A stretch of 64,000 nucleotides of DNA. Origin: Trachythela sp. YZ-2020 (lineage: Eukaryota; Cnidaria; Anthozoa; Malacalcyonacea; Clavulariidae). The notes beneath the pieces were generated by a model. It had not been told where the DNA came from. It made no database searches and saw only the letters and a program-made list of their open reading frames with translations. Position 1 is the first letter of the stretch. Each line of letters begins with the position of its first letter. The stretch covers positions 3,231,501-3,295,500 of the forward strand of contig JADLSH010000155.1 of assembly GCA_016169945.1 (NCBI GenBank), read 5' to 3'. Both the position numbers and the translations under genes were made by a program. This document shows positions 1 through 9,829 of this stretch, one piece after another.

Positions 1-739
1 AGTATTTAATATTCGATTTTCGTAAACTCGCGTTCTTATTGGTCAATTTGTACCACGTGTATGTGAATTTTATATAGCAACAAAGCACGGCCGTTTTATT
101 ATATTCATTTTGAAATCAATGGCATTTCTTGCAATCTGATTGGTCAAAAATAGTGCGATTAATTCCCAAATCGCATCATCTTGAGTATTAATCGCATCAT
201 TTTAATTCAATCAGATTGAAGCTCTGCACCACAACAACCAATCAGATTGAATGATAGAATTCAACTAGCCAATCAATTTAAAGAAAAATGTGCTCTGGCA
301 AATGACCAAATCTGTTCACCATAAATTGTCAATACTCTAGACTGCATTTACTGCAGTTTTTTTTCTCATTAAAAATCAACATCAAGGCGAGTCAAACTTA
401 AAAGAATATCAAATAATTTTTCACAAATAATACAGGCCAAATTATCAACAAAATGTTGAATGAAACATTGTCAAAATGTCAACAAAAACAAGTTTCATTT
501 GAGCAACGGCCAAAACTGAACACAAAGCTGTCAAAGGCACAAGGTATTAAAATATGGAATGATCGATTGTAGTGTCAATGTTTGAATGCACAAAATCACA
601 AGAAACATTTAGCAATTTACATGTAAAGTCTACGATATCTTTACACTTACTTTTTCGGTCTTTATTTCTAGAAATTCACTCACGTTTTGCTTGTTTATAC
701 TGAGTCAATTTGTCAAATTACAATTCAGGTTGTTGCTAT
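1..739. other. AT-rich flank, no gene seen
   Basis: No convincing coding region. Several CCAAT-like stretches (caatcagattga and variants) occur at 120-270, but nothing ties them to a promoter. LINE homology begins near 740-760, so the 691-739 part of the reading frame that runs to 1035 is probably chance extension. Confidence 0.4.
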
Positions 740-2967
740 GCTACGGCATTTCAGGGAGTATGGCACTGGTGGGTACATCCGACCATAATGTTATTAATTG
801 GCGCCCAGATGATAATGCTCTTCGCCCGCACGGAAAAGTAATTAAACGTCAACATCGCCTTTTTTCTCAATCTCGGCGAGCAGCTTTTGGCCGATGGTTG
901 ACATCACACGATTGGAATCCAACTTCACCCGAAAGGTCAGTTGAAGAACTGGTTTCCGACTTCACCGAAAGAATTACACAAGCTATGGATACTTTCTTCC
1001 CCTTGCAGACGGTCAAAAACCCTGGATGTCGGTAACTATTAAACAAATTATTATTGCTCGTCAGCAAGCCTTTTCTCGCGGTAATACTAACCTGTGGCGT
1101 CATTATAAAAACAGAATAAAATATGCAATCCAACTCAGGAAAAAGAATTTTTATTCTGATAAAGTACGGCACCTCAAAAAGAATGACTGTAGATCTTGGT
1201 GGAAAATGATTAACCAATTGTCTGGTAAATCAAATACTACCACACCGATCCACCTCCAGGAGGATGATGTCCTACTTACTGATGATGAACTGGTGACAAC
1301 TCTGAACCATTTCTTCCTTTCCGTAAATGAAGATATTCCAACCCTTAACACGAGTATGTTACCTGCCTACTTACCTGCTGTTGATCAAGTACCCACTATT
1401 TATCCTTACCAAGTGTGTAAAAAGTTGCTCAGTCTTAACTCTTTTAAAACCGCTGGCCCTGATAACATCCCGCCTCGCATCCTTAAAGAATTTGCTTACG
1501 AATTGTCCGACCCACTTGCAGATATTTTCAACCTCTCTTTATCTTCGGCTACCGTCCCTTCCCACTGGAAATCCGCAAATATTTCCCCGATTCCAAAAGA
1601 GACACCTCCCAAAGAAAAAAACGATCTACGCCCAATCTCATTAACGTCGTGTATATCAAAAGTCCTAGAGGAATTCGTCGTTGAATGGATCTTGGAAGAT
1701 ATCGGACATCAAATTGACCCTAAGCAATTTGGATGCCTCCGCGGTTCATCCACTACTTTATGCCTACTTGATATGTTCCATTCTTGGTTATCCAAACTTG
1801 ATGCTGATGGATGTTCGTTACGGATTATCTTGCTGGATTTTAGCAAGGCCTTTGACAGAATTAATTTGAACATGCTGATTGCTAAGCTGATCGATATGGG
1901 ACTTCGTAGATCTATTATTCCATGGTTATGTAACTTTTTGTCCGATCGCAGACAGAGGGTCAAACTTGGGGAATCAATATCCGATTGGGCACAAGTAAAT
2001 GCGGGTGTTCCCCAGGGAACAAAATTAGGTCCCATCTTGTTTTTGGTAATGGTCAACGACTTAAAAACATTAGAGTCAGACCAATGGAAGTATGTAGACG
2101 ATCTTACTATCTCCGAAGTCATCCCAAATCATGGCCAATCCAACATGCAATACGAACTGGACCATATTTCAACCTGGTCCGACCAAAATTTTATGAAACT
2201 CAATCCAAAAAAGTGCAAAGAATTGAGAGTTAATTTCCAACGTGATGTGCCTGATTTACCACAGCTTACCATCAATAGAATACCGCTCGAAACGATTAGT
2301 AGCCATAAATTGTTAGGTCTTCAAATCCAAGACGACTTAAAATGGAATGATCACGTAGATATTATTACGAAGAAAGCCGCAAGACGTTTATATATTATTC
2401 GTACTCTGAAGCGTAATGGAGTGCCTGAAGATGACCTAATAAGTATATATACATCTCTTATCCGCTCCATTTTGGAGTATGGCTGCGCTGTGTGGCATAC
2501 ATGCCTCCCTTCTTTTCTTGCTGAGAAGATCGAACGCATACAGAAGCGATTTTTCCGCATTATATTTCCACATTTATCCTACCGCGAAGGTTTAGCTCTT
2601 ACTGGATGTCCAAGACTTGATGACAACCGTCAACGTTTGTGTTTGAAACTTTTTAATAAACTTAAAACCCAGTCAAGTTCGAAACTTTCCTACCTTATAC
2701 CTCGTACGAGGTATGAATCGCATGGACGATCGGTGCGTAGTGGAAATAATTTGTCTTTATATAAATGTAGCAATAACTGAGATCCTATTTTAACTATATA
2801 TTATTGCATGCTATATTTTAACTAAGATTTTTTAATAGTTTTAACTACATACCAATTGAATGTAATATATCATTTTACACCCTGTAATATATAATGTAAT
2901 TCACCTTACCGGTGGTGCGAATTTATGTAATCTTTAATAAATTGAAATTGAAATTGAAAAAAAAAAG
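740..2967 (+). mobile_element. CR1/jockey-like LINE, 5'-truncated and frameshifted
   Basis: This is a non-LTR retrotransposon copy. The stretch 755-1015 encodes the tail of the endonuclease and the linker (TSDHNVINWRP, then FGRWLTSHDW and AMDTFFPLQ). Near 1010-1016 the frame shifts by one base, because the expected QKPWMSVTIKQII continues in the frame of the next ORF. The reverse transcriptase follows. The element ends in three ATTGAA-type units and a short poly(A) at about 2937-2967, a microsatellite-like 3' end known from CR1/L2-type LINEs. Most of the endonuclease is missing, as expected of a 5'-truncated insertion. Two other copies of what looks like the same family lie at 51371-52560 (minus) and 53130-55140 (plus). 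Confidence 0.85.
1026..2780 (+). CDS. LINE reverse transcriptase ORF (584 codons, 5' part in another frame)
   Basis: It encodes the reverse transcriptase and C-terminal region of the LINE above. Visible RT blocks in order are: NSFKTAGPDNIPPRILKEF (finger), NDLRPISLTSCISKVLEE, KQFGCLRGSST, ILLDFSKAFDRIN (block A, first Asp), AGVPQGTKLGPILFLVMVNDL (block B), and KYVDDLTISEVI (block C, catalytic Asp pair), then the thumb region HKLLGLQIQDDLKWNDHV and RSILEYGCAVWHTCLPSFL. The first ATG is not a natural start, since the protein should continue upstream into 755-1015 through a one-base frameshift. The RT itself is uninterrupted, so this is a fairly young copy or belongs to a recently active family. 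Confidence 0.85.
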   Translation: MSVTIKQIIIARQQAFSRGNTNLWRHYKNRIKYAIQLRKKNFYSDKVRHLKKNDCRSWWKMINQLSGKSNTTTPIHLQEDDVLLTDDELVTTLNHFFLSVNEDIPTLNTSMLPAYLPAVDQVPTIYPYQVCKKLLSLNSFKTAGPDNIPPRILKEFAYELSDPLADIFNLSLSSATVPSHWKSANISPIPKETPPKEKNDLRPISLTSCISKVLEEFVVEWILEDIGHQIDPKQFGCLRGSSTTLCLLDMFHSWLSKLDADGCSLRIILLDFSKAFDRINLNMLIAKLIDMGLRRSIIPWLCNFLSDRRQRVKLGESISDWAQVNAGVPQGTKLGPILFLVMVNDLKTLESDQWKYVDDLTISEVIPNHGQSNMQYELDHISTWSDQNFMKLNPKKCKELRVNFQRDVPDLPQLTINRIPLETISSHKLLGLQIQDDLKWNDHVDIITKKAARRLYIIRTLKRNGVPEDDLISIYTSLIRSILEYGCAVWHTCLPSFLAEKIERIQKRFFRIIFPHLSYREGLALTGCPRLDDNRQRLCLKLFNKLKTQSSSKLSYLIPRTRYESHGRSVRSGNNLSLYKCSNN

Positions 2968-3059
2968 TATCGCGGGTGTGTCAATTGTAAACAAAGACTA
3001 ACAAAATACCCTTTCCGGTTTAAAAAATTATTAGATTTATAAATGAAGATAATAAAGTG

Positions 3060-3202
3060 GAAATTGAACTTCGTGTCGTGCAATTTTGGTCTGAAATCAA
3101 ACTTGTGATTACAAATCGCACTCCCGCTTCGCGGTCGTGCGATTTTGTAACCACGCGTTTGATTTCAGACCAAATTGCACTCCACTCAGTTCAATTACCA
3201 TT
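3060..3202. repeat. 143-bp foldback hairpin (MITE-like)
   Basis: The two halves are inverted copies. The left arm (about 3060-3120) has TTGGTCTGAAATCAAAC, and the right arm (about 3136-3202) has its complement GTTTGATTTCAGACCAA. Pairing extends outward to AATTGAAC/GTTCAATT and inward to AATCGCAC/GTGCGATT, with a short GC-rich loop (tcccgcttcgcggtc). No target-site duplication was obvious. It is probably a non-autonomous foldback element. Confidence 0.7.
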
Positions 3203-4299
3203 ATATATCAGCACGGCAAGATGGCGCCCGAATTCACGAATGGAAAAGTTTATAAGATTTCGTTTATTTTAAACCGAAGACAATCTCAAAAGAGGCCAAA
3301 TTTCTAAAATAATGCCGTATTTAAACGTAAACATGTGTTGTTTATTTACTTTATTTTACGAATTTACGGAATATAAGTTGTGGATGAGTGGCGAAGCGAC
3401 GAAGCCGGTTGAAAATATATACGTAATTCGGCAGACAGATTCAAAACATCAACAAAGTTGTTTCTTATAAAAGCTATAATTTTTCGTTTTAAAATATTCT
3501 AAAAACACTTTTGAATATTATCAAACCTATACAAGGAACTATAGTAAACAGTTAGTTCAACAAAGTTTATAGAATGTTTTTGCTCATAATTCATAAAGAA
3601 AAAAATACCGCCAAAGCCTTTACACTTGACTGCGTCTCGTGCATTATTAAACTCTCGTTCCTTGTTCGTGAACTCGTGCTTGTAAATCCCGATAATGTAC
3701 TCACAGGGTGCTTTAATCCTTAAATATTGTCTATCGGATGGTCATCCCATTGAAACAAAATGTGGCTGTTTGTCACTAGTGGAATAAGCGCCTGCAAAGA
3801 AAAAAGCAATTAAGTCTTACGAAAATTTCGAACGTATACGGAACGCTAAAGGTCGGATTTTACATTAAATTTCAGATCACAGAATGTTTTAGGACTTATC
3901 TATGTTGTATATTATTCATTTCGGTGATATATTGTTCGACCTGTAGTTGAAAGCTTTAATCTTTGCAGTGTTTTTACCATTATTCTTTAAAAATTGTATC
4001 ATGGCTATCACTGATCGGGCTACAATTATTTGGGTTAGCAGTTTTCTAATTAGAAATGTTTCATATGTATAGACAATATTTGGGGGTAAAGGTTAGAAAA
4101 GGCGAAGGGTTGCTATACGTGCAAGTATTTTAGTTAATTTATTACTATTATGTTTTCGATAATGCTCTCATTTGGTTAATTTATTCTTCCTTTACGTGTT
4201 TTCAGTCCGTTTTTCAACGTCAGACTAGTGTGCTGTGTCGACAAATTATTGCGAATTTGTAATACATATTGAATTTTCTACCAATATTTGTGATTTAAG
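3203..4299. other. Intergenic or intronic sequence upstream of the pentraxin exons
   Basis: No complete gene is visible. If the pentraxin gene has upstream exons (signal peptide, N-terminal region) they should lie here or before the window. I tested the ATGs at 4001, 4058 and 4151; none gives a convincing signal peptide followed by a donor. A CAAGATGGCGCCC (YY1-like) motif lies at 3218-3230. Confidence 0.3.
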
Positions 4300-5179
4300 G
4301 TGCTGATGCCTTACGTTTTCGTGTAAAAAATATCGTGGAATATGGAATCTTCACTGGACCGTCGACTAACTTGAGTTCTTTTACTGCATGTTTTTGGATG
4401 AATGCAACTGATAATTCGGGTCCCGCAATCTTATCATATGCCTACACCATCAACAATCAAGAAATTTACAACGGATTATTTATTCAAGTGCGACAGAGTG
4501 GTCTGGAAATTCGTTTCCACCCATATTCTGATAAAATGGACGAGCCTGAATTAAGGTACTAAGACAATTTTACGACGAGTGGATGTATCTCTTGTATAAT
4601 GAAGCGACCATCCGTTTTGTTTAAATATAGTATTGAAATCTAAGACAAATTATTTGTGCACCTTTATTAGTTACAGAAAAATGTGACTTCTTCCTGCAGA
4701 GATAATTATTTTAACCCAATGTTAAATAAAACTTTGATTACCTATGTGGATGAATTTAATATCTATATTATTCTCTTTGCAGAAAAATATCGATTTCGGC
4801 TAACACTGTAAATTTTCAGCATGTATGTGTTACATGGCAGTCTTCTGATGGACAGCTCGTCGTTTACGTGAATGGATCGAACGTGCATGAAACGAAAACT
4901 GAGGCTGGAAAAACTCTGCCGGGTGGGGGGAAATGGGTCATTGGGCAAGATCAAGATTCAATAGGAGGCGGTTTCGAAGCACAACAGGCGTTCCTTGGAG
5001 AACTGGCTGAAGTTAATATCTGGAACAAAGTCCTTTCTTCTGCTGAAATTGATAGTCTCGCCTCCTCTTGTGTTGAAAATTTGAAAGGCAACTATGTGGC
5101 GTTCAGTGATTTTGTTATCAAAGGAAATGTTGTTAGATTCCAACCACCTTGTTGCAAACGAACACTGACAATTAATTAA
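4300..5179 (+). CDS. Pentraxin-domain protein, 3' two exons
   Basis: Two exons, 4300-4555 and 4783-5179, are joined by a GT-AG intron in matching phase (the split codon gives Arg). Together they encode about 217 residues that form a nearly complete pentraxin (LamG-like) domain ending in a stop. Diagnostic features are the pentraxin signature HVCVTWQS (H-x-C-x-[ST]-W-x-[ST]), the VYVNG strand, GGGKWVIGQDQDSIGGGF (the calcium-binding acidic stretch of the family), QAFLGELAEVNIWN, and a C-terminal Cys. The first exon begins in phase 1 after ag at 4298-4299, so at least one upstream exon with the start codon is missing. Pentraxins are secreted pattern-recognition proteins that bind phosphocholine or carbohydrate with calcium. 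That role is inferred from the family; no ligand can be read from the sequence. The gene could also be the C-terminal part of a larger multidomain protein. Confidence 0.8.
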
Positions 5180-5339
5180 TTTTCACACTTCACTCAAGAA
5201 GTTTTATAGCACAGAAAATAGATCACTTGATGGATTAATTTATAGTTAACGTTATATCTTTAACTAAAAAGCATCAAAATCAGGTGTCAAACAGTTTCAT
5301 GTCCGAAGTTTGTATATTAACTTTTGACTGAGGGCTGCG

Positions 5340-5425
5340 GGCCAGAGTATGAATGAATGAATAAACGAACGAATAAACGAATGAAAGAACGAACGAACGA
5401 GAAAACAAGAGAAATAATAAATGAA
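5340..5425. repeat. GAAT/GAAC tetranucleotide microsatellite
   Basis: Degenerate runs of gaatgaat, gaacgaac and aacgaata units. Confidence 0.7.
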
Positions 5426-5518
5426 TGAAAAACTTTGTTTTACATGATAAGTAAAGCAGCAGAGCTGTGGGGGAGGGTGGTGAATTTCAGCTGATAATTA
5501 CAAATACAGATTACAAAA

Positions 5519-5732
5519 CATATATATATATATACCCCCAAGACACTTCACGCATGTCTGGATGCGCATGTGTCTGAGTATTGTACCACATGCGCTTGGT
5601 GAGGGCTAGAGTATGGTGTATAAATACGAAGTCACTCGCATCTAGACTGCGTTACAAGCTGTACTGACGAGCCGTTGAACGGCGAAACATGCATGTCTGC
5701 AGATTTGACTATATATATATATATATATATAT
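5519..5732 (+). mobile_element. Small (TA)n-bounded element carrying a hammerhead ribozyme
   Basis: About 170 bp lies between two TA microsatellites (about 5520-5534 and 5709-5732). It contains an inverted repeat (ATGCGCATGTG at about 5562 against CACATGCGC at about 5588) and, at its 3' side, a hammerhead ribozyme (see 5651-5709). Type I hammerheads are known in Penelope-like retroelements and in metazoan retrozymes. There is no coding sequence, so this is most likely a non-autonomous copy or solo terminal repeat. The element's exact ends are inferred. Confidence 0.55.
5651..5709 (+). ncRNA. Type I hammerhead self-cleaving ribozyme
   Basis: The full conserved core is present. CTGACGA (5664-5670) matches CUGANGA. 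A stem II hairpin GCCG-TTGAA-CGGC lies at 5671-5683. GAAA follows at 5684-5687. A very short stem III ACA-TGCA-TGT (5687-5696) holds the required A15.1-U16.1 pair, and C5697 is the cleavage-site residue (H17). Stem I closes as CTGTA (5659-5663) with TGCAG (5698-5702), including one G-U pair, and can extend past internal loops through CAA/TTG and GT/AC. An open stem I with a minimal stem III is the type I arrangement found in animal retroelements. Predicted cleavage is after 5697. The fold was done by eye. Confidence 0.85.
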
Positions 5733-7461
5733 CGAAAATTCTAAATTAAACAAACTTCTTCTCCTGAATATTTGGATGCTGATCTGTGCAAAAAAGAGCT
5801 TTTATGTGTACATCATTAATAACCCTCCGTGCTAAACTGTCAATTAACTCGGCGACGATCCAGAAAACTTCTTCTGTTGCTGGTTGATATATTTCTGTGT
5901 TTTACAATTTATAGGTGCATAATTTCTCACCGTAAAATTTGAAAGCTAAAACACATCTCAAGGTAATTTTGAGGATTAACAGTAATATAATTTGCTGCGG
6001 GATTCATGCTACGGAAGCGATATTAAACTTTCAGGTTAAGGTGATTATCCCAGATAGGTATTAGTATCTACTCGGTATGGAGCGTTACCGTAGGTCGATA
6101 CATTTCCAGTGAGACAACAAAATAGCAGATTGGCAAACGTACGTCATGGCAGACGATAACTAAAATATCGTCGAAATGTTTGTTTGAATGTAGGAAGAAA
6201 TGATAATTTTTTGAGTTGACGTTGATGTTGGCATTTCATAAAAATATTCTGGGACGGTAATTAGAAGAGTTTAGCATATGTAGTTCTGGAGTGAAACTGG
6301 TCATGGTTTAGATTTAAGACAAGCAATATGTCAATGTGCAACATAATTCCTGAAAAACTAATGAAGAGGATTTATTCTTGAACCTATTGAGAGCTTCTAC
6401 TAGTAATAACAATATTTTAGGCATCTTTTGGTGACTGGGAAAAAGTCATAGTTTTGTAAATGTCTATTTAAAACCAGAGAACGAGTCTAAAATCTTTTAT
6501 GAATAATACCGCTTTAGCTTCCAACATCGTTAAAGACGTCAAGATGTATTTACGTCAAGATGTCAAAAAACGATTTGTTGTTTTCATCAAGGAAGTAATG
6601 CAATTGGTAGTATGCATGGTATAATGTACTTTATTAAAACCAATAGACTACATTTGCGTACTAAGCAAGATGCGAAAAATCGGTAAGTGAGATCTATTAT
6701 AATTTCAAAGTTCATACAAATGAGACAAACTTTTTTTTATTGCAATATTCCTAAAATAGAAAATTTACGTTATGATCAGTATATTTATAGACCGCCTTAA
6801 TTAATTTGTAACAAAACATTTTCATGCTTATTTTTCATTCCACAGTTCCTTTCCTATCTAAGTGCACGGCATGAGATCAATTAATATTTTAAATTAACAG
6901 TGTTGATCTTACAAACTGATAAACCACAGCATGTCAACCTTCATAGTGAGCCTTGTCTCACGGCCAACCTATTTTTGTAGGCAAATGATAAAATATATCA
7001 TGCTTTGAACATGTTCGAAATATTTATCTCATAAATGTCACATCTATTGTCTATTTTTATACAAAACCCGACATTTTCAAGAATTCAGTAAAATAGTTCA
7101 TGATAGCTATTGCGCAGCAGGGATACGGAGCATTCTCTCAGGCTATCCAGCGGAATATATTCTTCCATATTTAAGAAACTTTATATATACTAATTTGTAA
7201 TATTGTAAATTTCAGTAAATGTATTTACATATTTTCGACGCAAATTCAAGCTAAATTGACAAGTTCAAGACATACGTAAATTGGTTTAAATAATTATAAT
7301 ACAAATATTGCCAGATTGCCACATTGGCACATTATCACATGTTCCATATTCTGTACCCTTGGAAATTCTGAAATTAAATTTTTAGCAACAAATTCGGTGC
7401 ACCACACTTGTCGTCCCTACATTCCAACCAGATTTCCGGTTAAGCATGATTTCAGGTCTGA
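5733..7461. other. AT-rich intergenic region, no gene recognised
   Basis: About 1.7 kb without a supported ORF, repeat array or RNA gene. Confidence 0.4.
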
Positions 7462-7620
7462 ACTTAAAGCTCTTTTCCACTCGTCGCAAAAACCAACTCG
7501 CAAGCTCGCTGCGAGTACTTTCATCCAATCACAATGCTCGACAGTTTATTTTAATTACATGCAAGAACTCGCAGCGAGTTTGCGAGTTGGATTTGCGATG
7601 AGTGGAAAAGAACCTTAAGT
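7462..7620. repeat. 159-bp foldback element (long-arm hairpin)
   Basis: Arms at 7462-7517 and 7563-7620 are inverted copies (CTTTTCCACTC, CCAACTCGCAA and CTCGCTGCGAG against their complements) around a 45-bp loop. Outer ends are acttaa/ttaagt. The ORF crossing it has no coding meaning. It is probably a MITE. Confidence 0.75.
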
Positions 7621-7770
7621 CCGTGATACAATTTGAGAACGCATGATAATATACAGGAGGTCCCAAAAAATGCCCCCCACTATATTTCGTGGTATTACTA
7701 CGGTAACTTTAATGGACGTTTCAGGTTTCTATATTCGACGGAATAACTATCATATCAAGCAAATACGTTA

Positions 7771-8330
7771 ATATTTGACTGATCAAAATAGGCAATCGTT
7801 TGCCTTCTAGAATCACTTAAGGTGGCGAAACCAATTTTTCAACTTGTCCAAATTGTAGAAATTAGTTAAAAGTATTTCAATCTTAGCTTTTTGAGAGGAT
7901 TTTTAAAGAGAGTACGTGCCTATCATCTCAAAAACTGATTATTTTGTGGTCGCTATCATCATCATTTTTCTTTCCGAATCAAAAATTAGTAAATGGGAAA
8001 CAAGCCCTGACAAGGTGGGGAAATGCCCAGGATTTGCTGGTTTCCATCCATTTTGTCTCAAAAGAACAAATTCAGCGCTTTTTCCTTTCCCTGCCCGAGA
8101 TCCTGCCTCATTTTTAGTAAATGTGCACAGTAAGCAAATTTTCGATATTAGCGACAACAAGTCACGTGATTTAGAGAACATAGTTAACCATTTACTTTAA
8201 AAATCCTCTCTAAAACTTTCGAAATATGTTCAACCAAATTTCCATAATTTGGACACGTGGCAATATTGGTGTCGCGAACTTAAGTGATTCTAGTTGGCAA
8301 ATGGTAAGTTGTTTTGATCTGTCAAATATG
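7771..8330. mobile_element. 560-bp non-autonomous element with ~140-bp TIRs
   Basis: The left end (7771-7912) and right end (8190-8330) are diverged inverted copies. Both begin ATATTTGAC(T/A)GATCAAAA and share TAGAATCACTTAAG, a CCAAATT block and GAGAGGATTTTTAAAG at the inner edge. The middle (7913-8190) shows no recognised protein. No clear target-site duplication was seen. The superfamily was not identified. Confidence 0.7.
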
Positions 8331-8514
8331 AATGAATTGACACGGTTTGTTATTCACTCTAGTGCAAAAATTTGAATATTCGATTAAAGCTAACGAAATA
8401 ATCCCCGAGCCGGCGCGAAGCGCCGTGCGAGGGTACTAATTCCGCGCGGATATTTACACCCGGAAAAAAAGGAAAGCAATGGGAAATCCAAAGTTCATCA
8501 AGTTTTGCGGGCGC

Positions 8515-8530
8515 ATGGGTGTGATGGGTG
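8515..8530. repeat. Left target-site repeat of the P-like element
   Basis: ATGGGTGTGATGGGTG directly abuts the left TIR and recurs in the same orientation at 11410-11425 just outside the right TIR. It is longer than the 8 bp usual for P elements and contains an internal repeat, so the true duplication may be only part of it. Confidence 0.75.
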
Positions 8531-9059
8531 CATAGATATAGGAGACCTAGATTGCTGACTGTAATGCTGTCTATAACGCACGCGCGTGGCAACCATGAGT
8601 ATTCAAAATGGCGGCTCAACCGGTCAAAAATCATAGAGCGGTATAGGGAAAAACCATGTTTTTTGCATTTTGCGTCTTCCTGGTGTTACCGATCCCGTTC
8701 TATCACATTATTTTGGGAAGAACTAACTGGTGTGAAGGTTTTGGATGAATATTTGCATAATTTAAGTTCAATAAAGACGAAATAATCGATCGCTAAATGT
8801 TGTCTGAAAATCATCACATGGTCGGTTGAGCAGTTCGAGACATTTTGTTGCAGAAAATAAAGGTTTTGGTTCTTTGGGTGCTTTTTTTTTCGAGGATCTC
8901 GGTTGGCATATAAAACAGGGAATAATATTGTGAAGTATTTTGAAGTTAAAACCTATTTTGCTTGATTTACCTGGTCTGCTGGTCCGAAAACTCTGATGCT
9001 CTGTTTAGTGTGACTTTGATGACTTCCTTGCTGCTGAAGATGTCAAGGAATCTCAAGTC

Positions 9060-9254
9060 TATATGGCCTGGACTGTGAAAAGTGATGAATTAATCAGGTT
9101 TTTAGAGAGAACTAGTGACAGCGAATGTTTTCAATACAAACTAGTTTGAAGAAACTGACTAATTTGTCTAGTATGCATAAAAAAACCTTCACAGTATCTA
9201 GTTCTCTCCAAGAAACCTGATTGAGTCATCACTTTTCATAGTCCAGGCCATATA
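9060..9254. repeat. Hairpin nested in the P-like element
   Basis: Arms 9060-9116 and 9198-9254 are inverted copies (TATATGGCCTGGACTGTGAA, TCAGGTTT and GAGAGAACTAG against their complements). It lies just beyond the 3' end of the transposase ORF. Confidence 0.7.
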
Positions 9255-9260
9255 AATGAG

Positions 9261-9829
9261 TTAATCATTGCCAAAAAGAAATGAAATTGCTCGTCGAGGA
9301 GATGGCTTATTGTCCTCTAGAGTGCTTTGAAGGTGTTCGATAACGTTACTCAAAAACCCAGGTTCACATTCAACTGATGAAGCCCATGACCGTATAGTAG
9401 ATAGATGTGGTAAGTGGAGGGATTTGCGAACAAACTTGTACGTCTTTGGACTGTAAAAGTGCAAAGATATAGCAAATTGTCTTATTTTTTCACTGTATCT
9501 AGACCCAGTTGTATTAGCTTCATTTTTCTGCTCATTTGTGAATAGATCTGTAGTCATATGACCAAAATTTGACATGAGATGTTGGCTTTGTTCTTCTGAT
9601 ATAGCCTTAATTTCTTCTAATTTTTTCACAAGACTGTTCTTCTGATATAGCCTTAATTTCTTCTAATTTTTTCACAAGACCCTTAATAGACCCTTTCAGA
9701 TATTTCTTGGATTGGCCTTCTATTACTTGCTCTCCCTTCTATTACTTGCTCTCCCTTACTAATATAGTCGTCGAGGGTAAAGTGTTTCTCACACAAGACT
9801 GAATATTTGGTTGGCATCCAGTCTGCCTA
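9261..9829 (-). pseudogene. THAP9/P-element transposase fragment
   Basis: Minus strand. The open stretch 9629-9261 encodes about 122 residues containing YSEKIRQFAISLHFYSPK, RKSLHLPHLSTIRSW and CEPGFL, characteristic of the conserved N-terminal P-transposase region next to the THAP domain in THAP9-like proteins. Upstream on the same strand, about 9770-9829 reads WMPTKYSVLCEKHF, the C-terminal part of a THAP zinc finger (Cys-x2-His), followed by TLDDYISK. A 46-bp tandem duplication (9589-9633 repeated at 9634-9680) breaks the frame between the two, and another frame change precedes the Trp of the THAP motif. The catalytic and GTP-binding regions are absent. This is a decayed, non-functional transposase. 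It could not encode the full 800-900-residue protein. Confidence 0.8.

Noticed and set aside
6132..6180. Second hammerhead-like string (cagacgata ... tcgtcgaaat)
   Set aside because: The core reads CAGACGA rather than CUGANGA, and no stems I and III could be formed.
7916..8200. 94-codon ORF and its antisense partner
   Set aside because: They lie inside the 560-bp TIR element, have no recognisable domain and are open on both strands by chance.
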